DNA of 64,000 nt from Paenibacillus sp. NAIST15-1 (GCF_001894745.1 NZ_BBYF01000008.1:124001-188000); one strand, 5' to 3'. Shown: positions 1 to 9,284, numbered from the stretch's first letter. Notes: a model not told the origin generated them from the sequence alone. Translations and numbers: made by a program.

Positions 1-2
1 AA

Positions 3-515
3 TTTTTATCTCCATCGACAGGTGCCGTCAATGAGCTCATTCAAGTGTTCGGCTTTCCCGCGCATGACTTTCTGACTGACAAGGGCAGCATTCGCTGGGT
101 TCTGCTAGCGAGTGAGGCATGGCGCAGCATCGGATGGGATTCGATTATTTATCTTGCGGCCATCATGGGAATCAGTCCTAGCTTGTACGAAGCGGCATAT
201 GTAGATGGGGCGAGCCGTTGGCATATTGTAACGCGGATCGTGCTTCCGCATTTGTATATTCCGATGGTTACGATCTTCATCCTCAATGTTGGTTTCATTA
301 TGAACGCAGGGCTGGATCAAGTATTGAACTTCACGAACGATTCGGTCAACAGCAAGATCGATATCATCGATACTTACGTGTATCGGGTTGGTCTCATTAA
401 TGGCCAATACTCGTTTGCAACGGCAGCGAATTTATTCAAGAGCTTAATTGGGGTCATCCTTGTGCTGTCGACTCATTTTATATCGAAAAAAATTACGAAC
501 AAAGGCGCCTGGTAA
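3..515 (+). CDS. Carbohydrate ABC transporter permease, LplB/UgpA type (5'-truncated)
   Basis: This is the C-terminal 170 residues of an inner-membrane permease of a binding-protein-dependent sugar importer. The frame is open to the left window edge, so the start lies outside. The EAA loop that contacts the ATPase is encoded at about 189-248 (EAAYVDGAS followed by IVLP), and hydrophobic segments flank it. The wording of the loop and the end of the protein fit the LplB/YtcP-type permeases common in Paenibacillus. It is followed after 13 bp by a second permease and then a lipoprotein binding protein, the usual permease-permease-receptor order. No ATPase is present, which is normal because these systems share an MsmX-type ATPase encoded elsewhere. 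The substrate cannot be read from the sequence. Confidence 0.93.
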   Translation, partial: FLSPSTGAVNELIQVFGFPAHDFLTDKGSIRWVLLASEAWRSIGWDSIIYLAAIMGISPSLYEAAYVDGASRWHIVTRIVLPHLYIPMVTIFILNVGFIMNAGLDQVLNFTNDSVNSKIDIIDTYVYRVGLINGQYSFATAANLFKSLIGVILVLSTHFISKKITNKGAW

Positions 516-528
516 GGAGGGATGCATC

Positions 529-1410
529 TTGCGAAATAAAATAACCGTATCCAAAATGCTGATCGGCCTCATCCTCTCAGCACTTGTCTTAACGATGTTC
601 ATCCCGATCATGAACTTGATTGCCAGAGCGCTGTCGAATCCAGACAAGGTTCATATGCTGCGGGGCTATGAAATCTGGCCGCAAGGCTTCTCCCTTATTA
701 ACTTTCAAGTTGTGCTCAACAATGCACTGGTCAGCAAGGCGCTGTTGAACTCTTTGTTTATTTCAATTACGGGTACATGCATCAGCGTTATCTTTACCAC
801 ACTCGCGGCCTATGTGCTGACCCGCAAACATTTAGTAGGCAAGACGCCGATTATGATTTTTCTCATTATTATTATGATCTTCGAACCGGGGATCGTGCAG
901 GAATACATGGTCATTAAGGATTTGCATCTGCTCGACAGCTTATGGGCTATGGTATTCTACCGGATGATCAATGTGTACTACCTTATCATTATGATGCGTT
1001 TCCTTGAAGAGATCCCGGACTCCCTTATCGAGGCGGCGAGAATCGACGGTGCCGGACATATTCGAATGTTCGTCAAAATTGTCCTGCCGCTGGCTCGCAT
1101 ACCACTGCTGACAATCGGGATGTTCTATGCGGTTGCCAAATGGAATGAATTTTTCAAATCGAGCATTTTTCTATCGAGCCGCGACAATACCGTATTGCAA
1201 GTGCTGCTGCGGCAGTTCGTTGTGGAACGGGACAGCACAGCCCTAATCGGCACAGCCGATCTGCTGAAAAACAGTAATGTTGCGCAGCTGGATTTCTCAT
1301 CTCTGAAAGCAGCGACGATCGTCATTGCCATTATCCCGTTTCTTATCCTCTATCCTGTCATTCTGAGACATTATACAAGCGGAGTGATGGAGGGCGGAGT
1401 GAAAGAATAA
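529..1410 (+). CDS. Carbohydrate ABC transporter permease, YtcP/LplC type
   Basis: Second membrane subunit of the sugar importer, 293 residues, the usual length. I chose the TTG at 529 because a TAAGGAGGG site ends 7 bp upstream, at the stop of the preceding gene; the frame extends further upstream but without a ribosome site. Hydrophobic segments lie near residues 10-35, 70-95, 105-125, 140-160, 190-210 and 260-285. The EAA motif (EAARIDGAG then IVLP) is at about 168-187. It pairs with the upstream permease to form the transmembrane channel and is followed 117 bp later by the binding protein. Family is certain; substrate is unknown. Confidence 0.94.
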   Translation: MRNKITVSKMLIGLILSALVLTMFIPIMNLIARALSNPDKVHMLRGYEIWPQGFSLINFQVVLNNALVSKALLNSLFISITGTCISVIFTTLAAYVLTRKHLVGKTPIMIFLIIIMIFEPGIVQEYMVIKDLHLLDSLWAMVFYRMINVYYLIIMMRFLEEIPDSLIEAARIDGAGHIRMFVKIVLPLARIPLLTIGMFYAVAKWNEFFKSSIFLSSRDNTVLQVLLRQFVVERDSTALIGTADLLKNSNVAQLDFSSLKAATIVIAIIPFLILYPVILRHYTSGVMEGGVKE

Positions 1411-1526
1411 ACAAGCTATTGTGATCAAAGAATTGCATTTTGTTCAAAGAAAAGCAGCACAGCCTTCTTGGTGCTCAATACCAGCGTATGAACACGAAGG
1501 ATCATAAATATGGGGGAGGAAATGCA

Positions 1527-2981
1527 ATGAAAAAAATGATTTTCCTTATGCTTGCCAGCTTGATGATGCTTACTACAGCGTGTGGTTCCAGCGGAACGAA
1601 GGATGCGGGAGATGCACAATCATCATCCGAACAAGAGGCAGTCACGATATCAATTGTCGGTAAGGATCTGCCGCCTGATGCAAGGGTGATTAAAGGGATT
1701 GAGGAAGGCATGAAGGCAGAAGGAAAGAACATTAAGCTGGAGGTCGTTCCAGTACAGAGCGGAACTTATTCGGAGAAGCTGGGCTTACTGCTGCAAAGCG
1801 GCACGATTCCGGACATTATGTACTTCCAAGGCGGGGATTACGCATTTGCCATCACGCAGCAAATCCTTGAAGATCTCACCCCTTACATTGAACAATCCAC
1901 CCATGTAAAAGCATCCATGAACGTGTTCAATCAGGAACGCACGAAAAACTATCCGTATTTAGTATGGCTGTCGCCAACAAGCAGCCAAATTCCAGTCATG
2001 CGCCAGGACTGGTTCGATAAGTCGGCTACAGGCAAGGAATTGCTCGCGAATCCATCCATAGATAACTATTATCATTTTTTCAAAGAAATGAAAGAAAAGA
2101 ATGGTGCCAAATTTGCCTACACGACAGCGGGCAATCTTGATGAGCTCGATGTGATGTTCGCACAAGCATTCGGTTTGAACTCGACATGGATTAAGGGCGC
2201 GGACGGGAAATACGCATTCGGCAAAACTACATCATTTGAAAAGGACAAGCTGGAGTTCTATGCCAAGCTGTATAAGGAAGGTTTGCTTGATCCAGAGTTT
2301 CTAACAAAGAAATGGGATACGAAGGAAAAAGCTTTTTATGATGGCCAAGCTGCCATTATCGCAGGGACACAGGGCAAGGTGATCGACCTGTACAATAACA
2401 AAATGACGTCTCAGAATGGAGCGTCGGCCAAGGTAATGCCTCTGCTGCCAGCGAAAGGCAAGGCGCAAGGCTACCTGCCGATCGATGTCAGCAAGGAAAG
2501 CCGCGGCTTTGCGATAAGCAGAGTGTCCAAGCATAAAGATTTGGCTTTTGCTGTACTCGAATATTTGGCTAGCCCGAAGGGGCAAATGCTCGATAAGCTC
2601 GGCATTGAAGGTGAAGAGTATGAGATCGTTAACAACAAAATCAAGCTGAAGGACAAATTCGCGGAATGGTACCCGCTATTCGTCGGCTCTACGATTAACT
2701 TCAAGCCGGAACATGAATTCGATCCTGCGACACCATACCTGTCTGAACCGGCAATGAAGTCAATGGAGATGATTGACTCTCTGTCGAGCAAGGATAATGC
2801 CTTCATAATACCAGCCGAACTTGCCGGCAAATGGGACGCCTGCAATGAGCTGTACAAGGAATTCGCAGCGAACATCGTGATGGGCAGCAAATCGGCAGCT
2901 GACTTCGACAAGTTCGTGCAGGCGTGGAATGATGCCGGTGGCAAGGAAATTACAGAGTACGCGAATCAAACGATCAAATAG
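1527..2981 (+). CDS. Extracellular solute-binding lipoprotein (sugar ABC importer)
   Basis: A 484-residue lipid-anchored receptor for the importer encoded just upstream. The N-terminus is a lipoprotein signal peptide with a lipobox ending in Cys19 (LTTAC), followed by a Ser/Gly/Asp-rich linker. The rest has the pattern of family 1 solute-binding proteins, including GTIPDIMYFQGGDYA and a C-terminal FVQAWNDAGG stretch. The ATG at 1527 is preceded by GGGGGAGGAAATGCA. Length suits the larger LplA/YtcQ-like receptors. Two ADP-ribosylglycohydrolase-family genes follow in the same direction, which hints that the imported compound carries a ribosyl or related glycosidic group, but this is inference. 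Confidence 0.92.
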   Translation: MKKMIFLMLASLMMLTTACGSSGTKDAGDAQSSSEQEAVTISIVGKDLPPDARVIKGIEEGMKAEGKNIKLEVVPVQSGTYSEKLGLLLQSGTIPDIMYFQGGDYAFAITQQILEDLTPYIEQSTHVKASMNVFNQERTKNYPYLVWLSPTSSQIPVMRQDWFDKSATGKELLANPSIDNYYHFFKEMKEKNGAKFAYTTAGNLDELDVMFAQAFGLNSTWIKGADGKYAFGKTTSFEKDKLEFYAKLYKEGLLDPEFLTKKWDTKEKAFYDGQAAIIAGTQGKVIDLYNNKMTSQNGASAKVMPLLPAKGKAQGYLPIDVSKESRGFAISRVSKHKDLAFAVLEYLASPKGQMLDKLGIEGEEYEIVNNKIKLKDKFAEWYPLFVGSTINFKPEHEFDPATPYLSEPAMKSMEMIDSLSSKDNAFIIPAELAGKWDACNELYKEFAANIVMGSKSAADFDKFVQAWNDAGGKEITEYANQTIK

Positions 2982-3067
2982 GAAGCTCGAAAGCTAGAGC
3001 GTATGAGACTGGATATCGGGGAGCGAGGCGACTGCCTCGCTCTTCAGGCAGGAGGGAGAGAAGCGGG

Positions 3068-4228
3068 ATGGTTTCTTTTGCGCAGCGAGTACAAGGAGCA
3101 ATCTACGGAACAGCCTATGGGGATGCAATGGGTGCTGTCGTAGAGAAAATGACGTACAGCGAAATTAAAGAGAAGTATGGGCGCGTGGAAACAACGCAAA
3201 CGAAATGGTGGAAGGCGGATTGGCCGGAGGCAGCGAGGCAGGGGAGAATGAGAGGCCAAGGCATTATTACCGACGATACGTTAATGACGCTCGCATTAAT
3301 GAATGTATATGTTACGGAACGCCGTCACCTGGATGCCTATGATATGGCAAATGAATTCGTGAAGGAGATTGCGTTTCGGCCACGGTATATTCCGGAATTC
3401 GGCCGGGAAGCGCTCATTATGGATCGATTGTTCTATCCCGAGAAGCATATTTTCAATCGGCATGTGCTCGCGAATTGTGAACCGCGCGAAGGCGGGTACG
3501 GCAATATGGTCAACTGCGGGGCAGCCATGTATATCTCCCCGATCGGCATCGTGAATGCCTGCAATCCGAAGGGAGCCTATGATGAGGCGATTCTGTTCGC
3601 ATCCGGGCATCAGCTCAGCTACGGCCTCGAGGCGGCAGGCGTAATGGCATGCTGTGTTGCGAAGGCAATGGAGCCGGGAGCGACCGTACATGATATAGCG
3701 GATACGGCGCTGCATTATGCGAAGGACGGCACGAAGCGGGCGATACATGACATTTGCGAGACGGCTCTTCTTCTTCAGTCCCGCAAGGAGGATCGAGAGG
3801 AAATCGTTCGTTCCTTCCATGAAGTGCTCGCGCGCTATTCACCAATGGGAGACGATGTGCATCGGAGCATACACAAGATCGGCATCCCATCCAATCACTA
3901 CACGCCAAGCCGATTGTTCGCCATCGAGGAGCTGCCGCTTGCACTGGCTTATATCTTGCTGCACGAGGGCAATCTGCTGGAAGCGGTCAAGGACGGGGTC
4001 AGCTCGGGGCGCGATACGGATTCCATCGGCGTCATGATCGGCGCTATTCTGGGGGCTATGCAAGGCGTGCAGGCAATACCTGCGGAAGAGATAGCTACAC
4101 TCGAAGACATCAATCAGCAGCGCATCGATCAGCACTGCGAAGCATTCATGGAAGCGGCAACCGCGATCATTGGCACGGATGCCCAGTTACATCGAAAAAG
4201 AGAGCAAATGATAGATCAGATGATGTAA
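3068..4228 (+). CDS. ADP-ribosylglycohydrolase family protein (single domain)
   Basis: A 386-residue cytoplasmic protein with the hallmarks of the DraG/ARH fold: GDAMGA at residues 18-23, DDT at 69-71 and DTDS at 316-319. These acidic clusters bind the paired Mg ions in known members, which cleave ADP-ribose or related N/O-glycosidic bonds. The start is the ATG at 3068, behind GGCAGGAGGGAGAG. It lies 86 bp after the binding-protein gene and 100 bp before a longer paralogue, so all five genes may be one operon. In this genomic setting many members are thought to act on nucleoside-like or glycosidic small molecules rather than on ADP-ribosylated proteins; that substrate assignment is inference. 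Confidence 0.9.
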   Translation: MVSFAQRVQGAIYGTAYGDAMGAVVEKMTYSEIKEKYGRVETTQTKWWKADWPEAARQGRMRGQGIITDDTLMTLALMNVYVTERRHLDAYDMANEFVKEIAFRPRYIPEFGREALIMDRLFYPEKHIFNRHVLANCEPREGGYGNMVNCGAAMYISPIGIVNACNPKGAYDEAILFASGHQLSYGLEAAGVMACCVAKAMEPGATVHDIADTALHYAKDGTKRAIHDICETALLLQSRKEDREEIVRSFHEVLARYSPMGDDVHRSIHKIGIPSNHYTPSRLFAIEELPLALAYILLHEGNLLEAVKDGVSSGRDTDSIGVMIGAILGAMQGVQAIPAEEIATLEDINQQRIDQHCEAFMEAATAIIGTDAQLHRKREQMIDQMM

Positions 4229-4328
4229 CTCATTTACAGCATACGAAAATGGAAAACGTTCTTACGTTCTAACATTCTTACTTCATAACATGCAAGAGAA
4301 TAACGACTTAGAGGCGGTGACAGATTGT

Positions 4329-6434
4329 ATGATACCGAACAATTATGTAGAGAAGATTTATGCAGGTTACTTGGGAATGAATATCGGGATTCGGCTCGGA
4401 GCGCCGGTAGAGCCGACAATTTGGACCTATGAGCGAATTCAGAATACGTATGGCGAGATTACGGGATATGTGAAGGATTTTAAAAATTTTGCGGCAGATG
4501 ACGATGCCAACGGCCCTTATTATTTCCTCCGTGCACTCTATGATGATGCGGTGGATCGTGACATTACGCCAAATGATGTGGCGCGTGCTTGGCTCAACTA
4601 TTCTCGCGAAGGCATCGGCATGTTCTGGTGGGGCGGATATGGCGTAAGCACTGAGCATACCGCGTATATCAATTTGAAAAAAGGAATCTCCGCTCCGCAA
4701 TCTGGTTCGATTGAGCAGAATGGACAAATTATTGCCGAACAGATTGGCGGTCAGATTTTTATTGATACATGGGGACTTGTGAATCCCTGCAATCCGAAGA
4801 AGGCGGCTGACTTTGGCGAAGCAGCGGCAAGAGTATCACATGATGGTGAGGGTGTGCTTGGCGCGAGATTTTTCTGTGCGGCGATCTCGAAGGCTTTCGA
4901 GACAGCGAACATCGAAGACATTATTGAAGCAGGTCTAGCGGAAATTCCAAGCGATTCCCTCTACGTGCAGGTTGCGCGTGCTGTGCTCGCCTTCTATGAA
5001 CAGCATCCGGACGATTTCAGAGCATGTCGCGCGATGCTGGAGCGGGATTGGGGCTACGATAAATATACGGGTGTATGCCATATCATCCCGAATGCAGGCG
5101 TATGTGTGCTGTCCATGATCTACGGACAGGGCGACTTTAACCGTACTGTCGAAATCGCGACGATGTGCGGCTGGGATACGGATTGCAATGCTGGCAATGT
5201 TGGAACGGTGCTTGGGGTAGCTTGCGGCTTAAGCGGAATCGGGGAACATTATCGCACGCCGATCAATGACGGTATCGTCATGTCGGGCATTTCGGGTTAT
5301 TTGAACATTCTTGATATTCCTACTTATGCGAAGGAACTGGCGATTCTGGGCTATCGCTTGGCCAATGTGCCATGCCCGCCCGAGCTGCTGGACAGCTGCA
5401 AGGAGAACGAAATCCATTTTGACTTCGAGCTGCCAGGCTCAACACATAATATGCGCGTATCTGATCCATTCTTCTGCCGCCTAAAGCATTCTACAGAACA
5501 GGCGTACCAAGGAACGGGATCGCTTGAGGTGCTATTTGATCGCATGACTCGCGGTGAGAGCTCGAAGGTGTTCTACAAGTCATTTTACACTCGGGATGAC
5601 TTCAACGATGAGCGTTATTCGCCTACCTTCTCGCCGAAGGCTTATTCAGGGCAGACGGTATCGATGAAAATTTACCTTGATCAGTGGGGCGGCAATGCGC
5701 CGATGACGATTGCCCCATATGTGCGTTTGGCGAAGAGCAAGCGGGATTTGGTACAGGGTTACCGCAAGCTTGTGAACGAGCAGTGGATCGATGTGGAATT
5801 TGTCATTCCAGACACAGAGGGAGAATTGATTGATGAAGTTGGCATCGTTCTGGAGTCAGACTCTACGCGCAAGCCGAAGAGCCTTGGACGCATCTTCATT
5901 GACGAATTCCGGATTTACGGCAAGGCGGCCTACACAATTGACTTCCACAAGCAGGCGATGAGCTTCGGCTGTGTGACCCCATTTGCTCATAATCAAGGGG
6001 CATGGAGCTTGGTAGATGGCAGCATGTACGTGATGACTGCCGAGTCTAGCGAGTCATATGCAGGCAATTATTTTGCGACAGATTACTCGGTTGAGGTTAC
6101 GCTCAACCCGCAAAGCGGGGATTCACATCTTGTTGCGATTCGGGCTCAAGGCGCCATGCGCGGCTACCATGCGGGACTGAACGGTAAGGGTCAAGTGTCT
6201 TTATACGCCAATGACTTCGGCTACAAGAAGCTTGCCAGCTGTGCCTACCCATGGAAGTTGAATCAGGAGTACGACATCAAGCTAACCGCAGAGGGCAGTA
6301 CCCTTACACTAAGCATCAATGGCGAGCAATTGCTGCAGCACGAGGATGATGCGTGGAGCTATGGCATGTATGGAGTAAGCACGCTCGGTGCGGCTAGAAC
6401 CTACTATCGAAAACTGACAATAACGGAGCTGTAA
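4329..6434 (+). CDS. ADP-ribosylglycohydrolase domain fused to C-terminal beta-sandwich domains
   Basis: A 701-residue protein with an N-terminal ADP-ribosylglycohydrolase-like domain (about 1-335) and a long C-terminal extension. Metal-site elements are visible: DDD at 57-59 and DTDC at 283-286, where the usual DTDS has Cys in the last position. Residues about 375-535 and 540-701 look like beta-sandwich, carbohydrate-binding or concanavalin-A-like modules (NGEQLLQHEDDAWSYG near the end is typical of the latter). No signal peptide is seen, so it is probably cytoplasmic. The ATG at 4329 follows GAGGCGGTGA; an in-frame ATG at 4290 has no ribosome site. It sits beside a single-domain paralogue and a sugar importer and probably acts on the imported glycoside. 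The exact substrate is not known. Confidence 0.85.
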   Translation: MIPNNYVEKIYAGYLGMNIGIRLGAPVEPTIWTYERIQNTYGEITGYVKDFKNFAADDDANGPYYFLRALYDDAVDRDITPNDVARAWLNYSREGIGMFWWGGYGVSTEHTAYINLKKGISAPQSGSIEQNGQIIAEQIGGQIFIDTWGLVNPCNPKKAADFGEAAARVSHDGEGVLGARFFCAAISKAFETANIEDIIEAGLAEIPSDSLYVQVARAVLAFYEQHPDDFRACRAMLERDWGYDKYTGVCHIIPNAGVCVLSMIYGQGDFNRTVEIATMCGWDTDCNAGNVGTVLGVACGLSGIGEHYRTPINDGIVMSGISGYLNILDIPTYAKELAILGYRLANVPCPPELLDSCKENEIHFDFELPGSTHNMRVSDPFFCRLKHSTEQAYQGTGSLEVLFDRMTRGESSKVFYKSFYTRDDFNDERYSPTFSPKAYSGQTVSMKIYLDQWGGNAPMTIAPYVRLAKSKRDLVQGYRKLVNEQWIDVEFVIPDTEGELIDEVGIVLESDSTRKPKSLGRIFIDEFRIYGKAAYTIDFHKQAMSFGCVTPFAHNQGAWSLVDGSMYVMTAESSESYAGNYFATDYSVEVTLNPQSGDSHLVAIRAQGAMRGYHAGLNGKGQVSLYANDFGYKKLASCAYPWKLNQEYDIKLTAEGSTLTLSINGEQLLQHEDDAWSYGMYGVSTLGAARTYYRKLTITEL

Positions 6435-6455
6435 ACGAGACGAGCGCCATTTTAC

Positions 6456-6502
6456 AATACGAAGAACCCGCGGGATAAGGAGGGCGGGTTTTTCGTATTT
6501 TC
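6456..6502 (+). terminator. Intrinsic terminator closing the sugar/ADP-ribosylglycohydrolase operon
   Basis: A 16-bp stem (6456-6471 with 6484-6499) has one G.T wobble and contains the CCCGC/GCGGG core, with T residues in the 3' arm. It lies 21 bp after the stop of the preceding gene and in front of a convergent gene, so it may work in both directions. Confidence 0.85.
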
Positions 6503-6534
6503 GACGATTAGGTCGTGATTCTCGGGTGCTGCGT

Positions 6535-6921
6535 TTAGGAACGCTTATTTCCTTTGGAACTTTTAGCATCCATCGTGTTAAGGAAATCCTTTGTGGTTCG
6601 AACCACATACTTGACCTCATCAATCGATCTTTCCATGAGCGTGATTCTATGTAGATCAAGAAGCATCTGCTTGTCTTCGATGCCATCCTCGATGCCGAGC
6701 TTCTGGAAGTCAAACAGTTCACTAGGCATAATATCCAGCGCATGCATAAGAGATTCCAATGTCTTCAAGGTTACATTGACTTTCCCGGATTCAATATCGG
6801 ATATCCGCGACTTGCTCATGCCCTCTTTTCCCGTTCTTTCTGCAACTTGCTCCTGGCTTAATCCTTTTGCGAGTCGAATCATTCTTAGCTGTTCGCCAAC
6901 AAACTTAAGCAAATCTGACAT
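6535..6921 (-). CDS. XRE-family transcriptional regulator with C-terminal extension
   Basis: A 128-residue DNA-binding protein. Residues about 8-63 form a lambda-repressor-type helix-turn-helix (LSQEQVAERTG, then SKSRISDIESGKVN). The C-terminal half is helical, has no recognised sensor domain and may dimerise. The ATG at 6921 follows GAGGTG with 6-bp spacing; a GTG three codons upstream would overlap that site. It is divergent from a 102-residue protein at 7096. The shared 174-bp spacer carries an 8-bp inverted repeat at 6976-7004 that could be its operator. Target genes are not evident. Confidence 0.88.
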   Translation of the reverse strand: MSDLLKFVGEQLRMIRLAKGLSQEQVAERTGKEGMSKSRISDIESGKVNVTLKTLESLMHALDIMPSELFDFQKLGIEDGIEDKQMLLDLHRITLMERSIDEVKYVVRTTKDFLNTMDAKSSKGNKRS

Positions 6922-6975
6922 GATGTTCACCTCAGTTTAGAGGTTATTGAATCGTAGAGGAAAATGAGATATCAC

Positions 6976-7004
6976 TATAACATAACAAAAAGATAAATGT
7001 TATA
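6976..7004. promoter_or_regulatory. Candidate XRE operator (inverted repeat) in divergent spacer
   Basis: TATAACAT (6976-6983) and ATGTTATA (6997-7004) form a perfect 8-bp inverted repeat with a 13-bp spacer between the divergent genes. The right arm overlaps promoter-like TATACT (7001-7006) and abuts TATAAT (7006-7011), so a repressor bound here would block the rightward promoter. Binding is inference. Confidence 0.45.
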
Positions 7005-7095
7005 CTATAATGGAACTATTATATGGAAAATGATATGAATCATGGATAATTGCATTTCCGTAATCAGTTTAGTAATCGATGTGGAGGAAGAAAAA

Positions 7096-7404
7096 ATGTC
7101 TGATTGGGTAAAAGATACCTTGCAGCAACGGTTGGAATTCCTTAGGACACAAGTCGAGATGCTACCGGAAATAACAATACTGCAGAATAAATTAGATGAA
7201 TTGGAGCATTCGATTCAGCGCAAGTTAGGTCGAAGTGGGCGCAGCTTGCACAAGGAATGGATACAAGTGCAGAACGAGATGGCTTCTATGCAAATGGGAT
7301 GGATCTATGCAAAGGGTGTACAGGATGGATTGAAGATGCTCATCTTCTTGAACAAGTCAGAGGAAGAATTGGCGATGAGTAATAGCCATCTCCCAATGAA
7401 CTAG
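7096..7404 (+). CDS. Small coiled-coil protein of unknown function
   Basis: A 102-residue protein that I do not recognise. It has no signal peptide and no membrane segment. It is rich in Glu, Gln, Lys and Leu, with heptad-like runs (residues about 8-55) that suggest a helical or coiled-coil fold. The ATG at 7096 follows GGAGGAAG. It is transcribed divergently from an XRE regulator and is probably controlled by it. A partner or accessory role for the regulator is possible but not shown. A terminator hairpin follows at 7431-7460. Confidence 0.72.
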   Translation: MSDWVKDTLQQRLEFLRTQVEMLPEITILQNKLDELEHSIQRKLGRSGRSLHKEWIQVQNEMASMQMGWIYAKGVQDGLKMLIFLNKSEEELAMSNSHLPMN

Positions 7405-7430
7405 CAAGAACAATGTCATCAGGTTAGACA

Positions 7431-7460
7431 AGCTCAGCAGTAAGAACTGTTGGGCTCTTT
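7431..7460 (+). terminator. Intrinsic terminator after the small coiled-coil gene
   Basis: AGCTCAGCAGT (7431-7441) pairs with ACTGTTGGGCT (7446-7456) through two wobbles across an AAGA loop, followed by CTTT. Confidence 0.65.
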
Positions 7461-7491
7461 GTATTGGTTTCATTCATAGCTATATTGACGA

Positions 7492-7506
7492 TGATAATCA
7501 TTATCA
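7492..7506. promoter_or_regulatory. Fur box upstream of the AraC-type iron regulator
   Basis: The 15-bp sequence TGATAATCATTATCA is a perfect 7-1-7 Fur box, 83 bp before the regulator start at 7589. The identical sequence recurs before the binding-protein gene at 9285. Iron-dependent Fur repression of both units follows from established knowledge of this motif. Confidence 0.88.
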
Positions 7507-7588
7507 ATTATGATGAGAAAGATGGTAGGATTCATTAAGATAGATTCATTATGCTCACCGATTTCTTCTATATAAAGTAGGAGGCAGT

Positions 7589-9229
7589 ATGAAAACGATG
7601 AATAAACGGAATCATTCCAGCAGTCGCATTTCCTGGAATGAAGCGATCTATAAACTGCGTACAGCAGAATACCGCAAGGATGTGCAGGGCTATCAATCCG
7701 CTCAACAGTGGACAAGTACACATCTGTTGATCATTACAACACAAGGGCATGGAACGGTACAGCTGGACAAGAAGGAATATTCCTTGTCTCGTGAAAGTGC
7801 GTATTGGTTCGCCCCTGCTCATACATTCGGCATGAAATCAGAAGCAGAAGATGGCATAGAGGCCTATCTTTTTTATTTCGATATGTATAGAGAAGCAGAG
7901 GAAGGAGCACTGCTTCATCCCTTGCATGATGAACGGGAAATCGAACACCAGGAGACAATTGCGGTGACTTCAGCAGGAGAACTGACACTTCTGTGCGATG
8001 CAGTCGTTCGCATGCATGGCAGCGAGAGTGCTCAGGAACGATTCCGTGCTCAATATGCCTTCCAGGAGCTTATCTATACGCTGCTGAATAAGAAGCCGAA
8101 CCACACTGATCATGGAAGTTCTTCCATTGAGAGAGCGAAGGCATACATGGAATTGCACTACAGTGACAGCTTGTCGATCGAGCAATTGGGAGCCATTGCA
8201 GGAGTAAGTCCGAAGTATTTCGTCGATTTATTCAAAAAAACATTTGGCCTCAGCTCAAACGATTATTTGACAGAGCTGCGAATGAATAAGGCGAAGCAAT
8301 TCCTGAATCGATCTGATGTGAAGCTGCGAGATATTGCGCATCAGGTTGGATATCAGGATGAGTTTTATTTCAGCCGGAAGTTCAAGCAGATGGTTGGTGT
8401 TTCCCCTTCGGTTTATATGAAGAGCCGCAGGAAGAGAATTGCTGCATACGGAACTGGAGTAGCGGGCTATCTGCTGGCGCTCAATATTATTCCCTATGCT
8501 GCGCCGCTGCACCCGAAATGGACGAAATACTATTACGATCAATATCGCTATGATATTCCTGTTCATCTCAGCGCGTACCGTGTCAATGAGCACTGGGAAG
8601 CGAACATCATGAAGCTGCACGAGGCGGCGCCGGATGTAATCGTCAGCATAGATGGGCTTGCCGAGGAGGAGCAAGAGCAGCTTGGTCAGGTAGGCAACGT
8701 CTGTCAAGTTCCAAGTACGAGGAATTGGCGAGAGCAGCTGGTGCATACAGCGAAGCTGCTTGGGGAAGAGACGGAGGCTGCGAATTGGCTTGCTCAGTAT
8801 GATCGTAGAGTGGATTGGGTAAGAGAACAACTTCCATCTGGCGTGAAGGATGAGACCTTCCTCTTCGTTAGAATTTTGAGAAAGCAGATCTATGCATATT
8901 GCAATCGTGGAATTGCAGAGGTTGTATTCGATAATCTGCAGCTCCAACAGGCATTCCAATGGCCAGAGCAAGTCTATAACATGGAGCTGTCATTGGAGCA
9001 GCTTGCCCTAATCAATCCAGATCGCCTGCTCGTCAACGTCTGCCAAGAGAGTGAGACGTTAGCCGCTTGGGAGCAGCTGCAGGAAAGCTGGCGATGGCAG
9101 CAGCTTAGTGCTGTGCGTCGTCAACGTGTTCATCTGATACATACAGATCCTTGGGTCGAGTATTCTCCGATCGCGATGGAACGAATGATGGATACGATGC
9201 TTCAATTGCTATCTGGAAATTGTCCATAA
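7589..9229 (+). CDS. btr: AraC-family activator fused to a siderophore-binding-protein-like domain (Btr-like)
   Basis: A 546-residue regulator with three parts: an N-terminal cupin-like sensing region (about 20-150), an AraC DNA-binding domain (about 178-280, two helix-turn-helix units ending GVSPSVYMKSRRK), and a C-terminal domain resembling periplasmic ferri-siderophore receptors (about 283-546). This is the architecture of B. subtilis Btr (YbbB), which binds Fe-bacillibactin and activates feuABC. The ATG at 7589 follows TAGGAGGCAGT. A Fur box lies upstream and the target transporter lies immediately downstream, as in B. subtilis. Direct sensing of the siderophore by the C-terminal domain is inference from the family. 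Confidence 0.9.
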   Translation: MKTMNKRNHSSSRISWNEAIYKLRTAEYRKDVQGYQSAQQWTSTHLLIITTQGHGTVQLDKKEYSLSRESAYWFAPAHTFGMKSEAEDGIEAYLFYFDMYREAEEGALLHPLHDEREIEHQETIAVTSAGELTLLCDAVVRMHGSESAQERFRAQYAFQELIYTLLNKKPNHTDHGSSSIERAKAYMELHYSDSLSIEQLGAIAGVSPKYFVDLFKKTFGLSSNDYLTELRMNKAKQFLNRSDVKLRDIAHQVGYQDEFYFSRKFKQMVGVSPSVYMKSRRKRIAAYGTGVAGYLLALNIIPYAAPLHPKWTKYYYDQYRYDIPVHLSAYRVNEHWEANIMKLHEAAPDVIVSIDGLAEEEQEQLGQVGNVCQVPSTRNWREQLVHTAKLLGEETEAANWLAQYDRRVDWVREQLPSGVKDETFLFVRILRKQIYAYCNRGIAEVVFDNLQLQQAFQWPEQVYNMELSLEQLALINPDRLLVNVCQESETLAAWEQLQESWRWQQLSAVRRQRVHLIHTDPWVEYSPIAMERMMDTMLQLLSGNCP

Positions 9230-9284
9230 CAATTCAGGAATTTATCCATTGGAGATTCGGGATAAACGTTCTATCATTTAATAG

